64,000 nucleotides of DNA from Zhengella mangrovi (GCF_002727065.1 NZ_PDVP01000005.1:124001-188000), one strand, 5' to 3'. Shown: positions 1 through 9,097, numbered from the stretch's first letter. Made by a program: numbers and translations. Notes: generated by a model not told the origin, from the sequence alone.

Positions 1-240
1 CTGACGCTGACGCTCGCCACGCCCCTGGCGAGCCTGCCGCCGGCCCTGTCGGGCCATGACCTGGCGCTGACCGGCGATGGCTGCAGGCTTGTCTACCCCT
101 TCGACAGCACGGCCGGGCGGACCGGCATCACCCAACTGCTCAACGACCTGGCGGCGGCCGGTCTCACCGTAACCGACATCGATACGCGCCAGAGCTCGCT
201 GGAGGAAATCTTCGTCGGGCTGGTCAAGGAGACGGCATGA
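1..240 (+). CDS. ABC transporter ATP-binding protein, C-terminal end (partial)
   Basis: Only the last 79 codons lie in the window; the gene begins upstream of base 1. The tail ends in [15 protein letters not shown], the kind of C-terminus seen in CcmA/NodI-type ATPases of ABC-2 exporters, where a small domain follows the nucleotide-binding core. Walker motifs are outside the window, so the ATPase assignment rests on this tail and on the next gene, an ABC-2 permease whose ATG overlaps the TGA stop (ATGA). That overlap indicates translational coupling of the two subunits of one exporter. The substrate cannot be told. Confidence 0.75.
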   Translation: MTLTLATPLASLPPALSGHDLALTGDGCRLVYPFDSTAGRTGITQLLNDLAAAGLTVTDIDTRQSSLEEIFVGLVKETA

Positions 241-998
241 ACCTCACCGCGATCCTTGCCATCTATCGTTTCGAGATGGCCCGCACGGCGCGCACGCTGC
301 TGCAGTCCATCATTTCGCCGGTCCTGTCGACCGCGCTCTATTTCATCGTCTTCGGCGCGGCCATCGGCTCGCGAATCCAGCAGGTCGACGGGGTGGACTA
401 TGGCGCGTTCATTGTGCCGGGCCTGATCATGCTGACCGTCCTCCAGCAGTCGGTCACCAATGCCGCCTTCGGCATCTATTTTCCGAAGTTCATCGGCACG
501 GTCTACGAACTCCTGTCCGCACCGGTGTCCTTCATCGAGATCGTCATCGGCTACGTCGGGGCGGCGGCGACCAAGTCCTTCATCATCGGCATGATCATTT
601 TCGCCACGGCCCATCTCTTCGTCGACCTGCCGGTCGCCCATCCGGTCTGGGCCCTCGCTTTCCTGGTGGCGACCTGCGTCAGCTTTGCCCTGCTGGGCTT
701 CATCATCGGCATCTGGGCGGCGAACTTCGAACAATTGCAGCTGGTGCCGCTGCTCATCATCTCGCCGCTCGTCTTCCTGGGCGGCAGCTTCTATTCCATC
801 ACCATGCTGCCGCCGTTCTGGCGCACCGTGTCGCTGTTCAACCCGGTCGTCTACCTGATCTCGGGCTTCCGCTGGGCCTTCTTCGGCCTGTCCGACGTGC
901 CGGTCGCGGCCAGCCTGCTGGCAATCCTCGCCTTCATGTCGCTTTGCCTCGCCATTATCTGGCTGATCTTCCGGACAGGCTGGCGGCTGCGAGCGTGA
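237..998 (+). CDS. ABC-2 type transporter permease
   Basis: This 253-residue integral membrane protein forms the channel of an ABC-2 exporter with the ATPase that ends four bases into it. It has about six hydrophobic segments: residues 20-45, 55-80, 105-130, 138-165, 172-190 and 225-248. The stretch [16 protein letters not shown] near residue 180 is the typical ABC-2 signature before the last helices, and the usual length of the family is 250-260 residues. The start overlaps the previous stop, so the pair is co-translated. Related systems export drugs, polysaccharides or lipids, but nothing here shows which. Confidence 0.9.
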   Translation: MNLTAILAIYRFEMARTARTLLQSIISPVLSTALYFIVFGAAIGSRIQQVDGVDYGAFIVPGLIMLTVLQQSVTNAAFGIYFPKFIGTVYELLSAPVSFIEIVIGYVGAAATKSFIIGMIIFATAHLFVDLPVAHPVWALAFLVATCVSFALLGFIIGIWAANFEQLQLVPLLIISPLVFLGGSFYSITMLPPFWRTVSLFNPVVYLISGFRWAFFGLSDVPVAASLLAILAFMSLCLAIIWLIFRTGWRLRA

Positions 999-1037
999 CA
1001 GGCCTGTTTGGGCGGGGGCCATGGAATTGACGGAACG

Positions 1038-2387
1038 ATGAAAGACCCGGCAGATATTCCGGTTACACGACGCGGCCTGCTTGCGCTGGCCGCCGCAAGC
1101 CTTGCCATCGGACCGAGACGGGCAAACGCTGGCAGGGGCAGGGTCGTTGTCGTCGGCGCTGGCCTGGCCGGCCTTTCCGCGGCCCGGAGCCTTCTGGCTG
1201 GCGGCTTCGACGTCATCGTCCTGGAAGGCAGGGACCGCATTGGCGGGCGCATCCATACCTCGCGCCTCTGGCCGGACATGCCCATGGATCTCGGCGCAAG
1301 CTGGATCCACGGCACGAAAGGCAATCCGCTGACGGCGCTGGCCGGCGAGGCCGGCGCGCGTCTCGTCGAGACCAGTTATGACGCTGCCATTGAGATCGGA
1401 CCGGATGGCGGTGCGGCCGATACCGATGATGCGGCCGCTGCACGCATTCTTCGCCGCGCATTGAAAGCGGCTGAAAACCGCGAGGCTGACATCTCCGTGC
1501 TCGAAGCGCTCGAGGCCTCGTCGGACTGGCGCAAGGCGTCACCGGCGGAACGCACGAAGGTCCGGCACATCGTCAACGCAACCTTGGAGCAGGAGTATGG
1601 CGGCCCGGCCCGTCTTCTGTCCGCTTGGTATGGCGATGACGGAGTCGTGTTCGAGGGCGGCGATGCGCTGCTGCCAGGCGGCTTCGACCAGATAACGACC
1701 CTGTTGGCTGAAGGGCTCGACATCCGCTTGGGCCAGGAGGTGAGCGAGATCGCCCCCGGCCATATCCGGCTGGCCGAAGGCGTTCAAATCCCAGCCGACC
1801 TCGTGATTTGCACCGTGCCGCTCGGGGTTCTCAAACAGGGCAGGATCGACTTTGCGGAAAACCTGGCACCGGCGCGACGCGCGGCTATAGGTGCACTTGA
1901 AATGGGCTTGCTGAACAAGTGCTTGCTGCGTTTTGACAGGATATCCTGGCCCGAGGATGTGGACTGGATCCAATGGATGGCCCCGGTACCTGGCCAATGG
2001 GCGGAATGGGTGTCCCTGGCAAGGTCGCTCGGCGCGCCTGTCCTGCTCGGCTTTCATGCCGGCGACGATGCGCGCAGGCTGGAAACGCTGGATGACAGGG
2101 CAACGGCAGCGGCTGCCCATGATGCGCTGCGCGCCATGTTCGGCAACGCCTTTCCTGCGCCTCGGGCGGTTCAGGTCACCCGGTGGTCACAGGATCCCTT
2201 CTGCCATGGCAGCTACAGCTATAATGCTGTCGGATCCGGTCCGGCGTCGCGCAAGGCACTGTTCGGTTCCGAATGGGACGGCCGACTGTGGTTTGCCGGC
2301 GAGGCTGCGGCACCGGATTCCTATGGCACGGCACATGGCGCAGTGATGTCGGGCCGCCGCGTGGCCAAGGCCATCCTCTCCCGATGA
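1038..2387 (+). CDS. Tat-exported FAD-dependent amine oxidase
   Basis: The 449-residue protein belongs to the flavin monoamine/polyamine oxidase family, which oxidises amines to imines with FAD. A Rossmann motif GAGLAG (residues 40-45) is followed by a ribose-binding Glu63 in VLEGRDRIGGRIHT and, near the C-terminus, by the FAD-contacting WFAGEAAAPDSYGTAHGA. The N-terminus carries twin arginines (TRRGLLAL, residues 10-17) and a hydrophobic stretch ending in ANA, so export of the folded flavoprotein to the periplasm by the Tat pathway is likely. I chose the ATG at 1038; a TTG at 1008 is in frame but lies upstream of the Tat signal. It starts 40 bp after the exporter permease, possibly in the same transcript. 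The amine substrate is unknown. Confidence 0.85.
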   Translation: MKDPADIPVTRRGLLALAAASLAIGPRRANAGRGRVVVVGAGLAGLSAARSLLAGGFDVIVLEGRDRIGGRIHTSRLWPDMPMDLGASWIHGTKGNPLTALAGEAGARLVETSYDAAIEIGPDGGAADTDDAAAARILRRALKAAENREADISVLEALEASSDWRKASPAERTKVRHIVNATLEQEYGGPARLLSAWYGDDGVVFEGGDALLPGGFDQITTLLAEGLDIRLGQEVSEIAPGHIRLAEGVQIPADLVICTVPLGVLKQGRIDFAENLAPARRAAIGALEMGLLNKCLLRFDRISWPEDVDWIQWMAPVPGQWAEWVSLARSLGAPVLLGFHAGDDARRLETLDDRATAAAAHDALRAMFGNAFPAPRAVQVTRWSQDPFCHGSYSYNAVGSGPASRKALFGSEWDGRLWFAGEAAAPDSYGTAHGAVMSGRRVAKAILSR

Positions 2388-2397
2388 CGTGTCCGGC

Positions 2398-2640
2398 TCA
2401 GGCCCTGACGAAGAGAATGTCGGCGATCCCGCCGTGGTCGTAGACCCAGGCGGTCCGGTCGCCGCGCTCCACGATCATGTCGGGCGGGCAGCTCTCGCCG
2501 TCGAGATCCTCGGCATCGAACAGGAAGTCCTCCGGCAGCAGGTCCCCGGCAAGCGGCGGAAGATCGTCGGGCGCCAGCGGCGGCGTGGTGACGACCTGGA
2601 TACGGGAACGCGGGCTGGACTCGTCGGCGACTGGCAACAC
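2398..2640 (-). CDS. small hypothetical protein, 80 aa
   Basis: I do not recognise this protein. It starts with GTG at 2640, preceded by AGGAG about nine bases upstream, and is acidic and proline-rich in its first half (repeated PP and LLPEDF). The second half, ERGDRTAWVYDHGGIADILF, looks like a folded strand-turn-strand. There is no signal peptide or membrane segment, so it is probably cytoplasmic. It is convergent with the amine oxidase gene, 10 bp away. The amino-acid make-up is that of a real protein rather than of an antisense reading, but support is limited to composition and the ribosome binding site. Confidence 0.5.
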   Translation of the reverse strand: MLPVADESSPRSRIQVVTTPPLAPDDLPPLAGDLLPEDFLFDAEDLDGESCPPDMIVERGDRTAWVYDHGGIADILFVRA

Positions 2641-2739
2641 GGGGCGGGACTCCTGATTCTCTCCTGGCCGGAAGCGAATCGCACCGGCCTGCGAGAGGGA
2701 GCATTTTCCCGCCCTGGTATCGGAAGTGTTAACGACCGC

Positions 2740-3840
2740 TCATGTTCCCAGCATGGCGGGGGCCGCCGTATCGGTCCGGGTGGCCGGCATGGCTGTCTCT
2801 CGCCGGTAGTCAAGCACCCGGTCGGTGATGCCGGCCGACAGCCACATTGCCCCGAGCGTCACCCAGGCGGTCAGTGCGAAGACCGAGCCGCCGGTCACGC
2901 CCGCGCCCACCGCGCAGCCGCCGGCAAGCATGCCGCCGAAGCCCATGAGCGCGGCCCCGAGAATGTAGCGGCGCATCGAGTATCCGTCCTGCCAGCCCTG
3001 GATCTTCAGTTCGCGCGAAACGAAGGCGGCCGTGAACGAGCCCAGGAACACGCCTGGCACCAGGCCGACGTCGAAATCGAGCTTGCTCGCTTCGAGGAAG
3101 AACATCAGCGTCTTGGCGGAAGGCCCGGTAAAGGTGAGGCTCGTCATCTGGACGGGCTCGAAGGCGACCGCCGAAAGCTGCGCCGTGTACCACCAGGCGG
3201 CGGGCACCATCAGCCCTGTCAGCACCGCCGTGACGGCAACGAGAAGACGGGTGCGCTCGCGCCAGGCAAACCACAGGCCGGCAGCCAGCCAGATCGCGGA
3301 AAAGGCGATGGCGCCGCCTGTCGAGGTGCCGAAACGCTCCAAGAGGTCATTGCCGCCGATGGCGTTGCTGGTCATGCCGCCGGCAATCCAGTTGCGCAGC
3401 GGTGACAGGAAGCCGTGCAGGCTGGCCTGTGCCACAACGGCGAAGACGAGGCCCGACAGCAGCGCCCGAAGGTTTCCCGTCGCCGACAGCACCAGGAGGC
3501 GCGAGGCGCAGCCGCGCGCCATGATCATGCCGGTGCCGAACAGGAGGCCGCCGATGGCCGCGCCGGAAACCGACTGCGGCGATGCAAGCTGCCGCGCTTC
3601 TTTCAGGTTGACGTCACCGACAAGCGACAGCAACTGCGTTCCGATCAGCGCCATGGCGAAGACGAGCAGCCAGACGGCCACCTTAGACGTGATGTGGCCA
3701 CGCGCGAAATCCACCGTCGCGGCGCGCAGGCAGAACCGGCTCTTCTGCGCGAAGGCGCCGAAAAGAAAGCCGATGGCCAGCGCACCCGCCGTGGCCAGTG
3801 CCGGTTCGCCGTAGCGATCGGCAAGCGAGATGAAATCCAT
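2740..3840 (-). CDS. YeeE/YedE family transporter (thiosulfate/sulfur-compound uptake)
   Basis: The 366-residue membrane protein has about nine to ten hydrophobic helices and the three short cysteine motifs of the YeeE/YedE (TsuA-like) family: KSRFCLRAA near residue 30, ARGCASRLL near 105 and AGGCAVGAG near 320. In characterised members, conserved cysteines pass thiosulfate or related sulfur compounds through the membrane. I chose the ATG at 3840 because GGAG lies eight bases upstream; longer readings begin inside the regulatory palindrome. No rhodanese or TusA partner gene is adjacent. A perfect FNR/FixK-type box lies 60-74 bp upstream, so expression may respond to oxygen. Confidence 0.85.
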   Translation of the reverse strand: MDFISLADRYGEPALATAGALAIGFLFGAFAQKSRFCLRAATVDFARGHITSKVAVWLLVFAMALIGTQLLSLVGDVNLKEARQLASPQSVSGAAIGGLLFGTGMIMARGCASRLLVLSATGNLRALLSGLVFAVVAQASLHGFLSPLRNWIAGGMTSNAIGGNDLLERFGTSTGGAIAFSAIWLAAGLWFAWRERTRLLVAVTAVLTGLMVPAAWWYTAQLSAVAFEPVQMTSLTFTGPSAKTLMFFLEASKLDFDVGLVPGVFLGSFTAAFVSRELKIQGWQDGYSMRRYILGAALMGFGGMLAGGCAVGAGVTGGSVFALTAWVTLGAMWLSAGITDRVLDYRRETAMPATRTDTAAPAMLGT

Positions 3841-3892
3841 CGCCCCACTCCGGTTCGAGAAAATGAATAGCACAAATCGCATGTATCGAGGG

Positions 3893-3922
3893 CCTCGGTG
3901 TTGATTGAAATCAAAACCGAGG
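3893..3922. promoter_or_regulatory. 30-bp palindrome containing a perfect FNR/FixK box
   Basis: The intergenic region between the divergent YeeE and BCCT genes (3841-4138) contains an inverted repeat with 14-base arms, CCTCGGTGTTGATT and AATCAAAACCGAGG, matching at 13 of 14 positions around a two-base centre. Its core, TTGAT-TGAA-ATCAA at 3901-3914, is the exact consensus of FNR/FixK/Anr-type regulators. It sits about 60 bp from the YeeE start and 225 bp from the BCCT start, so YeeE is the likelier target. The outer arms could also form an RNA hairpin, and a run of six T follows at 3932-3937. Confidence 0.65.
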
Positions 3923-4138
3923 GTCTTCGCGCTTTTTTCCCGGCAGGATGGAACCAGGCCTGCCGTCGCGCATTGGCGTTGTGTGATCTTTTGTCGCAAA
4001 CACGACAGGGTTGCAGGGACGCGTGTCGCGGGCAGGAGGCCATGGTCGGGAAGATGACGTCAGGCTTCGAGCTCGGGCTGGCCAGTGGCGCGCAGGCTCA
4101 CCAGCCGGCAAACGATGATGAAATGGGGAGGGGATTAC

Positions 4139-5758
4139 ATGACAGACGTCATGCCTGAAGCCGCCAATCCGGTGGAAACGGACTATGAAATCGGTCAGGA
4201 CAACATCGAGGGACAACTCGGGCCATTCGGCTTCGACATTCACAACCCGGTCTTCCTGATCTCCGGCCTCGCGATCGTCGCTTTCGTCTTCTATGCCCTG
4301 GCCTTCCAGGAACAGGCCGCCGCCGTCTTCGGCGCGATGCGGCCCTGGCTCACCAGCACATTCGACTGGTTTTTCCTCCTTGCAGCCAACATCTTCGTGT
4401 TGTTCTGCCTGTTTCTCATCGTCAGCCCCTGGGGCAAGGTGCGCCTTGGCGGGCCGGACGCGGTGCCCGAATACAGCTACACCGGCTGGTTCGCCATGCT
4501 GTTCGCGGCGGGCATGGGCATCGGCCTGATGTTCTTCGGTGTGCTGGAGCCGGTCTATCACATGGCCGTATCGCAGCCGCTTGGCACCCCGTCGCCCTTC
4601 GCCGAGGACGGATCGGTGATCGCGGCCAATGTCGAGGCCGCCAAGGAAATGGGGCTGGCGGCAACGATCTACCATTGGGGCCTGCATCCCTGGGCAATTT
4701 ACGCCATCGTTGCCCTGGCACTGGCCCTCTTCACCTTCAACAAGGGGCTGCCGCTGACCATCCGCTCCGCCTTCTTCCCGATCTTCGGCGACCGGGTCTG
4801 GGGCTGGACGGGCCATATCATCGACACGCTGGCCGTCTTTGCCACCCTGTTCGGCCTGGCAACCTCGCTGGGCTTCGGTGCGCAGCAGGCCAATGCCGGT
4901 CTCGAGCACGTCTTCGGCATTCCCAACAACACGACGGTGCAGGTGCTCCTGATCACCTTCATCACCAGCATTGCCCTGTTCTCGGTCCTGCGCGGCCTCG
5001 ATGGCGGCGTGAAGCTCCTGTCCGAGATCAACATGGGCATTGCCGCGCTGCTTCTGCTCTTCGTGCTCTTCGTCGGGCCGACGATGATGATCCTCACCGA
5101 TTTCGGCCAGGGCATGGTTGCCTACGTGCGCGACCTGGTGCCGCTGTCCAATCCCTTCGGCCGTACCGATGACAGTTACCGCGAGGGCTGGACGGCGTTC
5201 TACTGGGCCTGGTGGATCTCCTGGTCGCCCTTCGTCGGCATGTTCATCGCGCGTGTCAGCCGCGGCCGGACGGTGCGCGAGTTCATCACCTGCGTGCTGA
5301 TCATTCCGAGCATCGTCTGCGTGCTCTGGATGGCCGTGTTCGGCGGCGTCGCCATCGACCAGGTGCTGTCCGATCCGGCGGCGAGCATGGTCAAGCAGAA
5401 CGTGATCGACAACTACAACCCGCCGCTGTCGCTCTTCGCCATGCTGGAAGGCCTGCCGCTGTCGTCCATCACTTCGGTGATCGGCATTGTCCTGGTGATC
5501 GTCTTCTTTGTCACCTCGTCCGACTCCGGCTCGCTCGTCATCGACACCATCACCGCTGGCGGCAAGGTCGATGCGCCGGTGCCGCAGCGCGTGTTCTGGG
5601 CCACGTTCGAGGGCGCCGTCGCCATCGTCCTGCTGCTTGGCGGCGGCCTCGCCGCGCTCCAGGCCATGGTGATTTCCACCGGCCTGCCGTTCACCCTCGT
5701 GCTGTTGCTCATGTGCGTGGCCATCGTGAAGGGCCTGCAGAGCGAACCGCGAACCTGA
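4139..5758 (+). CDS. BCCT family transporter (betaine/choline/carnitine type)
   Basis: The 539-residue protein has about twelve transmembrane helices and the BCCT signature around residues 360-385, with the tryptophan-rich stretch YWAWWISWSPFVGMFIARVS that forms part of the substrate site. These carriers take up betaine, choline, carnitine or dimethylsulfoniopropionate by sodium or proton symport, often for osmoprotection. The ATG at 4139 is preceded by GGGGAGG; earlier in-frame codons lack such a site. The C-terminus is short, without the long cytoplasmic osmosensing tail of BetP. It is divergent from the YeeE gene and followed by a strong terminator. The exact substrate is not readable from the sequence. 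Confidence 0.92.
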   Translation: MTDVMPEAANPVETDYEIGQDNIEGQLGPFGFDIHNPVFLISGLAIVAFVFYALAFQEQAAAVFGAMRPWLTSTFDWFFLLAANIFVLFCLFLIVSPWGKVRLGGPDAVPEYSYTGWFAMLFAAGMGIGLMFFGVLEPVYHMAVSQPLGTPSPFAEDGSVIAANVEAAKEMGLAATIYHWGLHPWAIYAIVALALALFTFNKGLPLTIRSAFFPIFGDRVWGWTGHIIDTLAVFATLFGLATSLGFGAQQANAGLEHVFGIPNNTTVQVLLITFITSIALFSVLRGLDGGVKLLSEINMGIAALLLLFVLFVGPTMMILTDFGQGMVAYVRDLVPLSNPFGRTDDSYREGWTAFYWAWWISWSPFVGMFIARVSRGRTVREFITCVLIIPSIVCVLWMAVFGGVAIDQVLSDPAASMVKQNVIDNYNPPLSLFAMLEGLPLSSITSVIGIVLVIVFFVTSSDSGSLVIDTITAGGKVDAPVPQRVFWATFEGAVAIVLLLGGGLAALQAMVISTGLPFTLVLLLMCVAIVKGLQSEPRT

Positions 5759-5781
5759 TCGGGCGTGCAAAACAGGGATGA

Positions 5782-5808
5782 GGCGGCGCTGTCCGGCGCC
5801 GCCTTTTT
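5782..5808 (+). terminator. rho-independent terminator after the BCCT gene
   Basis: A GC-rich stem GGCGGCGC / GCGCCGCC with a short loop is followed directly by TTTTT. It ends the BCCT transcript 25 bp after the stop codon and lies just before the end of the convergent MAPEG gene. Confidence 0.85.
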
Positions 5809-5812
5809 CCGT

Positions 5813-6223
5813 TCAGCCCGGAAGCAGGAAGACCGTGTGGACGAGAAGGCCGATCGTCAGCACCAGGAAGGCCAGGAAGGAAAGGCCGAAGCCGATGCTG
5901 CGCTGCCAGGCCGGTGCGTCGGCCTGGATGAAGTGCAGGGCATGCAGCCCGCGCCCGATGGTGAATGGCAGGCCCAGGGCATGGATGGCCAGCGCCGGGG
6001 CGCCCAGCAGCGCGGCCACGCCCAGCATGACGAAGAACATGGGGATCGCCTCGATGGCGTTGGCATGGCCCCTGAGCAGCCGGATCAGGTGCGGGTCGCC
6101 GCCATCCCCCATCATGATTCGCACCCGCACCCGGTGCCGTCCGGTCGCCGCCGTCAGGGCCAGCAGGACAAGGGCATTGAGCGCGGCGTAGAATCCGGTC
6201 GCGGCAAGGGCGGTCGTCGTCAT
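5813..6223 (-). CDS. MAPEG family membrane protein
   Basis: This 136-residue protein has four hydrophobic helices, at about residues 5-25, 55-78, 80-95 and 110-133. Between helices one and two it carries RVRIMMGDGG followed by RGHANAIEAIPMFF, the conserved arginine/asparagine/glutamate region of the MAPEG family (membrane-associated proteins in eicosanoid and glutathione metabolism). Bacterial members are usually uncharacterised, and some have glutathione transferase or peroxidase activity. Length and topology match the family. It reads towards the BCCT terminator and is alone in its transcript. Confidence 0.85.
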   Translation of the reverse strand: MTTTALAATGFYAALNALVLLALTAATGRHRVRVRIMMGDGGDPHLIRLLRGHANAIEAIPMFFVMLGVAALLGAPALAIHALGLPFTIGRGLHALHFIQADAPAWQRSIGFGLSFLAFLVLTIGLLVHTVFLLPG

Positions 6224-6396
6224 CGGGAAGGTCCTCTGTCTGGCGCGGGGCGGTATCGGGCTTTACGTGCCCGTGGTTGCGCGGATCATCGCGATGCGGC
6301 CGGTCCCGCGCAATCGGCAAACAGCTCCCTGCGCTGATGCAACACATCAAAAAAGTGCATTTGTGCAAAGGGGCGTCTTGCTGCTAAAGCCGCCGC

Positions 6397-7566
6397 ATGA
6401 CCGCGACGACAATTCCCGGCCGTCGGCCGATCCTGGCATATGGCTTTGGCGGACTGGCCGGTATGGCTGCCGCCATGGGCATCGGCCGCTTCGTCTATAC
6501 GCCCATCCTGCCCTCGATGATGGATTCGCTCGGCCTGTCGGCTTCCGACGCCGGGCTGATCGCCTCTGCCAATTATCTCGGCTACCTGGCCGGAGCGCTG
6601 ATGGCGGCCGGTGGCGGCAGCCAGGGCCGCGAACGCACCATCGCGCTGTCGGCGCTGGCCGCCTCGGCCGTGCTGTGTGGCGCCATGGCGGTCTCGGACA
6701 GCCTGGTCGCCTTCCTGATCGTCCGTTTCCTGGCCGGTGTCGCCAGCGCCTACCTCATGGTCTTCCTGTCGGCCATCGTGCTCGGCAAGGCCGCCAGCGC
6801 CGGCCGGCCGGGCGTCCAGGCCCTGCATTTCGGCGGTGTCGGCACCGGCATCAGCCTGTCCGCGCTGATCACCGGCGCCGTGTTCCTGGCCGGTCATGGC
6901 TGGCGCGAGAGCTGGCTGGCCGCCGCTGCCGTCTCCGTCGTGGCGCTCGCGGCCGTGGCCATGCTGATCGAGGGTGTGCCGAAATCGGCGGCAAGGCCGG
7001 CCCCCGAGCCTCGCCTTGTCTGGACGGCCCCGCTGGTGCGAATCGCGCTGGCCTACGGGCTGTTCGGTGCCGGCTACATCGTCACCGCCACCTTTCTCGT
7101 CGCCATCGTTCGCCAGGGCGAAGGCGGTCCGCTGTTCGAATCCGCTGTCTGGCTGGCCACCGGTCTCGCGGCCGCGCCGTCGGTCTGGGCCTGGGGCTTC
7201 GTGCAGCGCCGCATCGGCCTGACCACGACCTACGCTGTCGGTTGCCTGGTCGAGGCCGTCGGCGTCGGCGCCTCGGTGTCCATGGGTGGCTATGCGGGCC
7301 CGCTGCTGGGGGGCGTCCTGCTGGGCGGCACCTTCGTCGCCATCACTGCCTTCGGGCTGCAGGCCGGCCGCGCCATGGCCGGTGCGGCCCCGCGCCGCGC
7401 CCTGGCGTTGCTGACGGCGGTCTTCGGCACCGGACAGATCATCGGCCCGCTTCTCGCCGGCTACCTCGCCGACTGGACCGGCAGTTTCACCGCGCCCTCG
7501 CTGGGAGCCTCGGCCGTGCTCCTGCTGGCGGCTGTTGCGGCGCTGAGCGCCGGCAAGGTCCGCTGA
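6397..7566 (+). CDS. MFS transporter, YbfB/YjiJ family
   Basis: This 389-residue, twelve-helix protein matches the YbfB/YjiJ branch of the major facilitator superfamily. The diagnostic N-terminal stretch is GMAAAMGIGRFVYTPILPSM (about residues 21-40), where the family's conserved G-GRF-Y-P-LP lies in helix one. The second half begins with a long helix after the ARPAPEPRLVW loop near residue 205. These carriers are mostly uncharacterised exporters or permeases of small molecules. The ATG lacks a clear ribosome binding site. It is convergent with the deacetylase gene, 10 bp away. Confidence 0.88.
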   Translation: MTATTIPGRRPILAYGFGGLAGMAAAMGIGRFVYTPILPSMMDSLGLSASDAGLIASANYLGYLAGALMAAGGGSQGRERTIALSALAASAVLCGAMAVSDSLVAFLIVRFLAGVASAYLMVFLSAIVLGKAASAGRPGVQALHFGGVGTGISLSALITGAVFLAGHGWRESWLAAAAVSVVALAAVAMLIEGVPKSAARPAPEPRLVWTAPLVRIALAYGLFGAGYIVTATFLVAIVRQGEGGPLFESAVWLATGLAAAPSVWAWGFVQRRIGLTTTYAVGCLVEAVGVGASVSMGGYAGPLLGGVLLGGTFVAITAFGLQAGRAMAGAAPRRALALLTAVFGTGQIIGPLLAGYLADWTGSFTAPSLGASAVLLLAAVAALSAGKVR

Positions 7567-7576
7567 TCCGCCTGTA

Positions 7577-8566
7577 TCAGTAGCGCAGGCCCGCCACCGG
7601 CGAATCGCCGGTGAATTGGGCGATGTGGGCGCGGATGGGGTGGCAGGCCACGTCCGGCCTGGCGCAGACCTCGGTCGCGAAGCGTTCCAGCGCGCGCCAG
7701 TAGGCACCGCCGTTCATCAGCGTGAAGTGGAAACCGGCCTGCACCGGCTTGCGGTTGCCGTGGTAGGCGCGGTCGAACTCGCCCATCAGCGCGTCGTAGG
7801 CCCGTTCCTCATAGGCCGCACCATTGGCCGGGTCTTCCTTCGCGCCGGAATGGCGCGCGAACCAGTTGTAATCCATCGCGATGATGCGTTTCTGCTTCGG
7901 TCCTTCCGGGATCATCGGCAAAGGCATGGACCAGAGGCCGTGCTTCCTCGCCGCAGGCTGCGGATCTCGGCCCACCGTCGAGGCATCGTAGGCATAGCCC
8001 CTGGCCTTCTCGGCGGCAAACAGCGCGGCACTGGTCGAGAGGTAGGGCGCCCGGAAGCCGATCACGCCGGCCGCCATCTCCGACCAGCCATCCGGTGCCG
8101 GCCCGAAGCCGTTGATCCGCCAGGTGTTCTTCAGGATGTCGGCGAAGCTGTCGAACTCCTGCTCCCAGTCGGCCCGTGTCCAGTCCTTGCCGTCGAAGTG
8201 GCCGCAGCCGTGGCTGGCGATCTCGTGCCCGGCCCGCCATGCCGCAAGAATATGGCCGAGGCGGGTGCGGACCTCGTCCGCCGACTGGCCGAATCCCACG
8301 TTGGAGGCGGCCTCGCCGTGGTGCGGCGCCACGTAATGCGATTTCGTCTCAGGCGTCAGCAGAAAGGTGCAGGAGAGAAAAAAGGTGAACCGCGCACCCG
8401 TCCGCTCGCCGAGCGCCAGGGCGCGGTCCCACTGGGCATTGTCATGCGCCCCGTCGAAGGAAATCACCACTTCCTGGACCGGCCGGGTCCGGTCCGCAGC
8501 AAGGGCCGGAACCACGGCAGCGAGCGAAAGGGCGAGGAGGGCGGGAAGGCGGGAAGAAAAACGCAT
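7577..8566 (-). CDS. secreted polysaccharide deacetylase-like protein
   Basis: The 329-residue product starts with a cleavable Sec signal (MRFSSRLPALLALSLAAVVP, then ALAA). The mature part opens with VVISFDGAHD, the first motif of the NodB/carbohydrate esterase 4 fold, with the metal-binding Asp. The His motif appears as HEIASHGCGHF, and later GFRAPYLST supplies the Arg-containing motif. Such enzymes remove acetyl groups from chitin-like polymers or peptidoglycan in a metal-dependent reaction, here in the periplasm or outside. An upstream in-frame ATG at 8614 would push the signal peptide inside, so 8566 was chosen. The exact substrate is unknown; the long loop around residues 85-120 is unlike NodB itself. 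Confidence 0.85.
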   Translation of the reverse strand: MRFSSRLPALLALSLAAVVPALAADRTRPVQEVVISFDGAHDNAQWDRALALGERTGARFTFFLSCTFLLTPETKSHYVAPHHGEAASNVGFGQSADEVRTRLGHILAAWRAGHEIASHGCGHFDGKDWTRADWEQEFDSFADILKNTWRINGFGPAPDGWSEMAAGVIGFRAPYLSTSAALFAAEKARGYAYDASTVGRDPQPAARKHGLWSMPLPMIPEGPKQKRIIAMDYNWFARHSGAKEDPANGAAYEERAYDALMGEFDRAYHGNRKPVQAGFHFTLMNGGAYWRALERFATEVCARPDVACHPIRAHIAQFTGDSPVAGLRY

Positions 8567-8677
8567 GGACCTTGAACGCGGCTGAAACGGGAAAGGTTGC
8601 ACCGGAAGATGCACCCCATCACGTTCGCCGCCAAATATGGCGAGGATGAGAGCGCGAGGCCGAATGCCGGAACGCGG

Positions 8678-9013
8678 TCACCGGCCGGCGCAGGCCACGC
8701 ATTTCTCCGCCATGGGGTCAATGGCCAGCCGGCCATCGGGAATTTCCTCGCCGCATTCGCTGCACCAGCCGTAGTCGCCCTCGCGCAGCCGCCGTTCGGC
8801 CAGTTCGATTCGGGTCAGGTCCCGCTGGCGTGCCCGCTCGGCCGCCTGCGCCAGGGCCTGCTGCTGCATGGCGTCCATCCGGCTCAGCCGACCGACCGAC
8901 TGCTGGTCCAGTTCGACCGGCTGCCGGGCGTCGGACGCGAGGAGCGACTGCTCCTCGATCTCGGCTTTTCTCGCATCCAGCCGTTCGCGGGCTTTTTCCA
9001 GGTCGATGGTCAT
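8678..9013 (-). CDS. DksA/TraR-type C4 zinc-finger protein
   Basis: The 111-residue protein has an N-terminal helical coiled coil (about residues 3-75) and a C-terminal four-cysteine zinc finger, WCSECGE then KCVACAG. That layout is typical of the short DksA/TraR/YbiI proteins that insert into the RNA polymerase secondary channel. The acidic tip Asp pair of true DksA is not obvious at the coiled-coil turn (LSRMDAMQQQ), so it may be a DksA-like paralogue rather than the main stringent-response cofactor. It lies 111 bp upstream of the deacetylase gene on the same strand and is divergent from NnrU. Confidence 0.88.
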   Translation of the reverse strand: MTIDLEKARERLDARKAEIEEQSLLASDARQPVELDQQSVGRLSRMDAMQQQALAQAAERARQRDLTRIELAERRLREGDYGWCSECGEEIPDGRLAIDPMAEKCVACAGR

Positions 9014-9097
9014 GGAACTCAGGCTACGGTTCCACTAGATAGGACGCAAGGTGTCCGGCAGGCGGGCGCAATGACAAGACAAGCGGAGGGGACTTCC

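Noticed and set aside
3911-5770. A 619-codon minus-strand frame opposite the BCCT gene
   Set aside because: Low-complexity His/Asp/Gln/Gly-rich translation; the plus strand encodes a clear BCCT transporter with a ribosome site and terminator.
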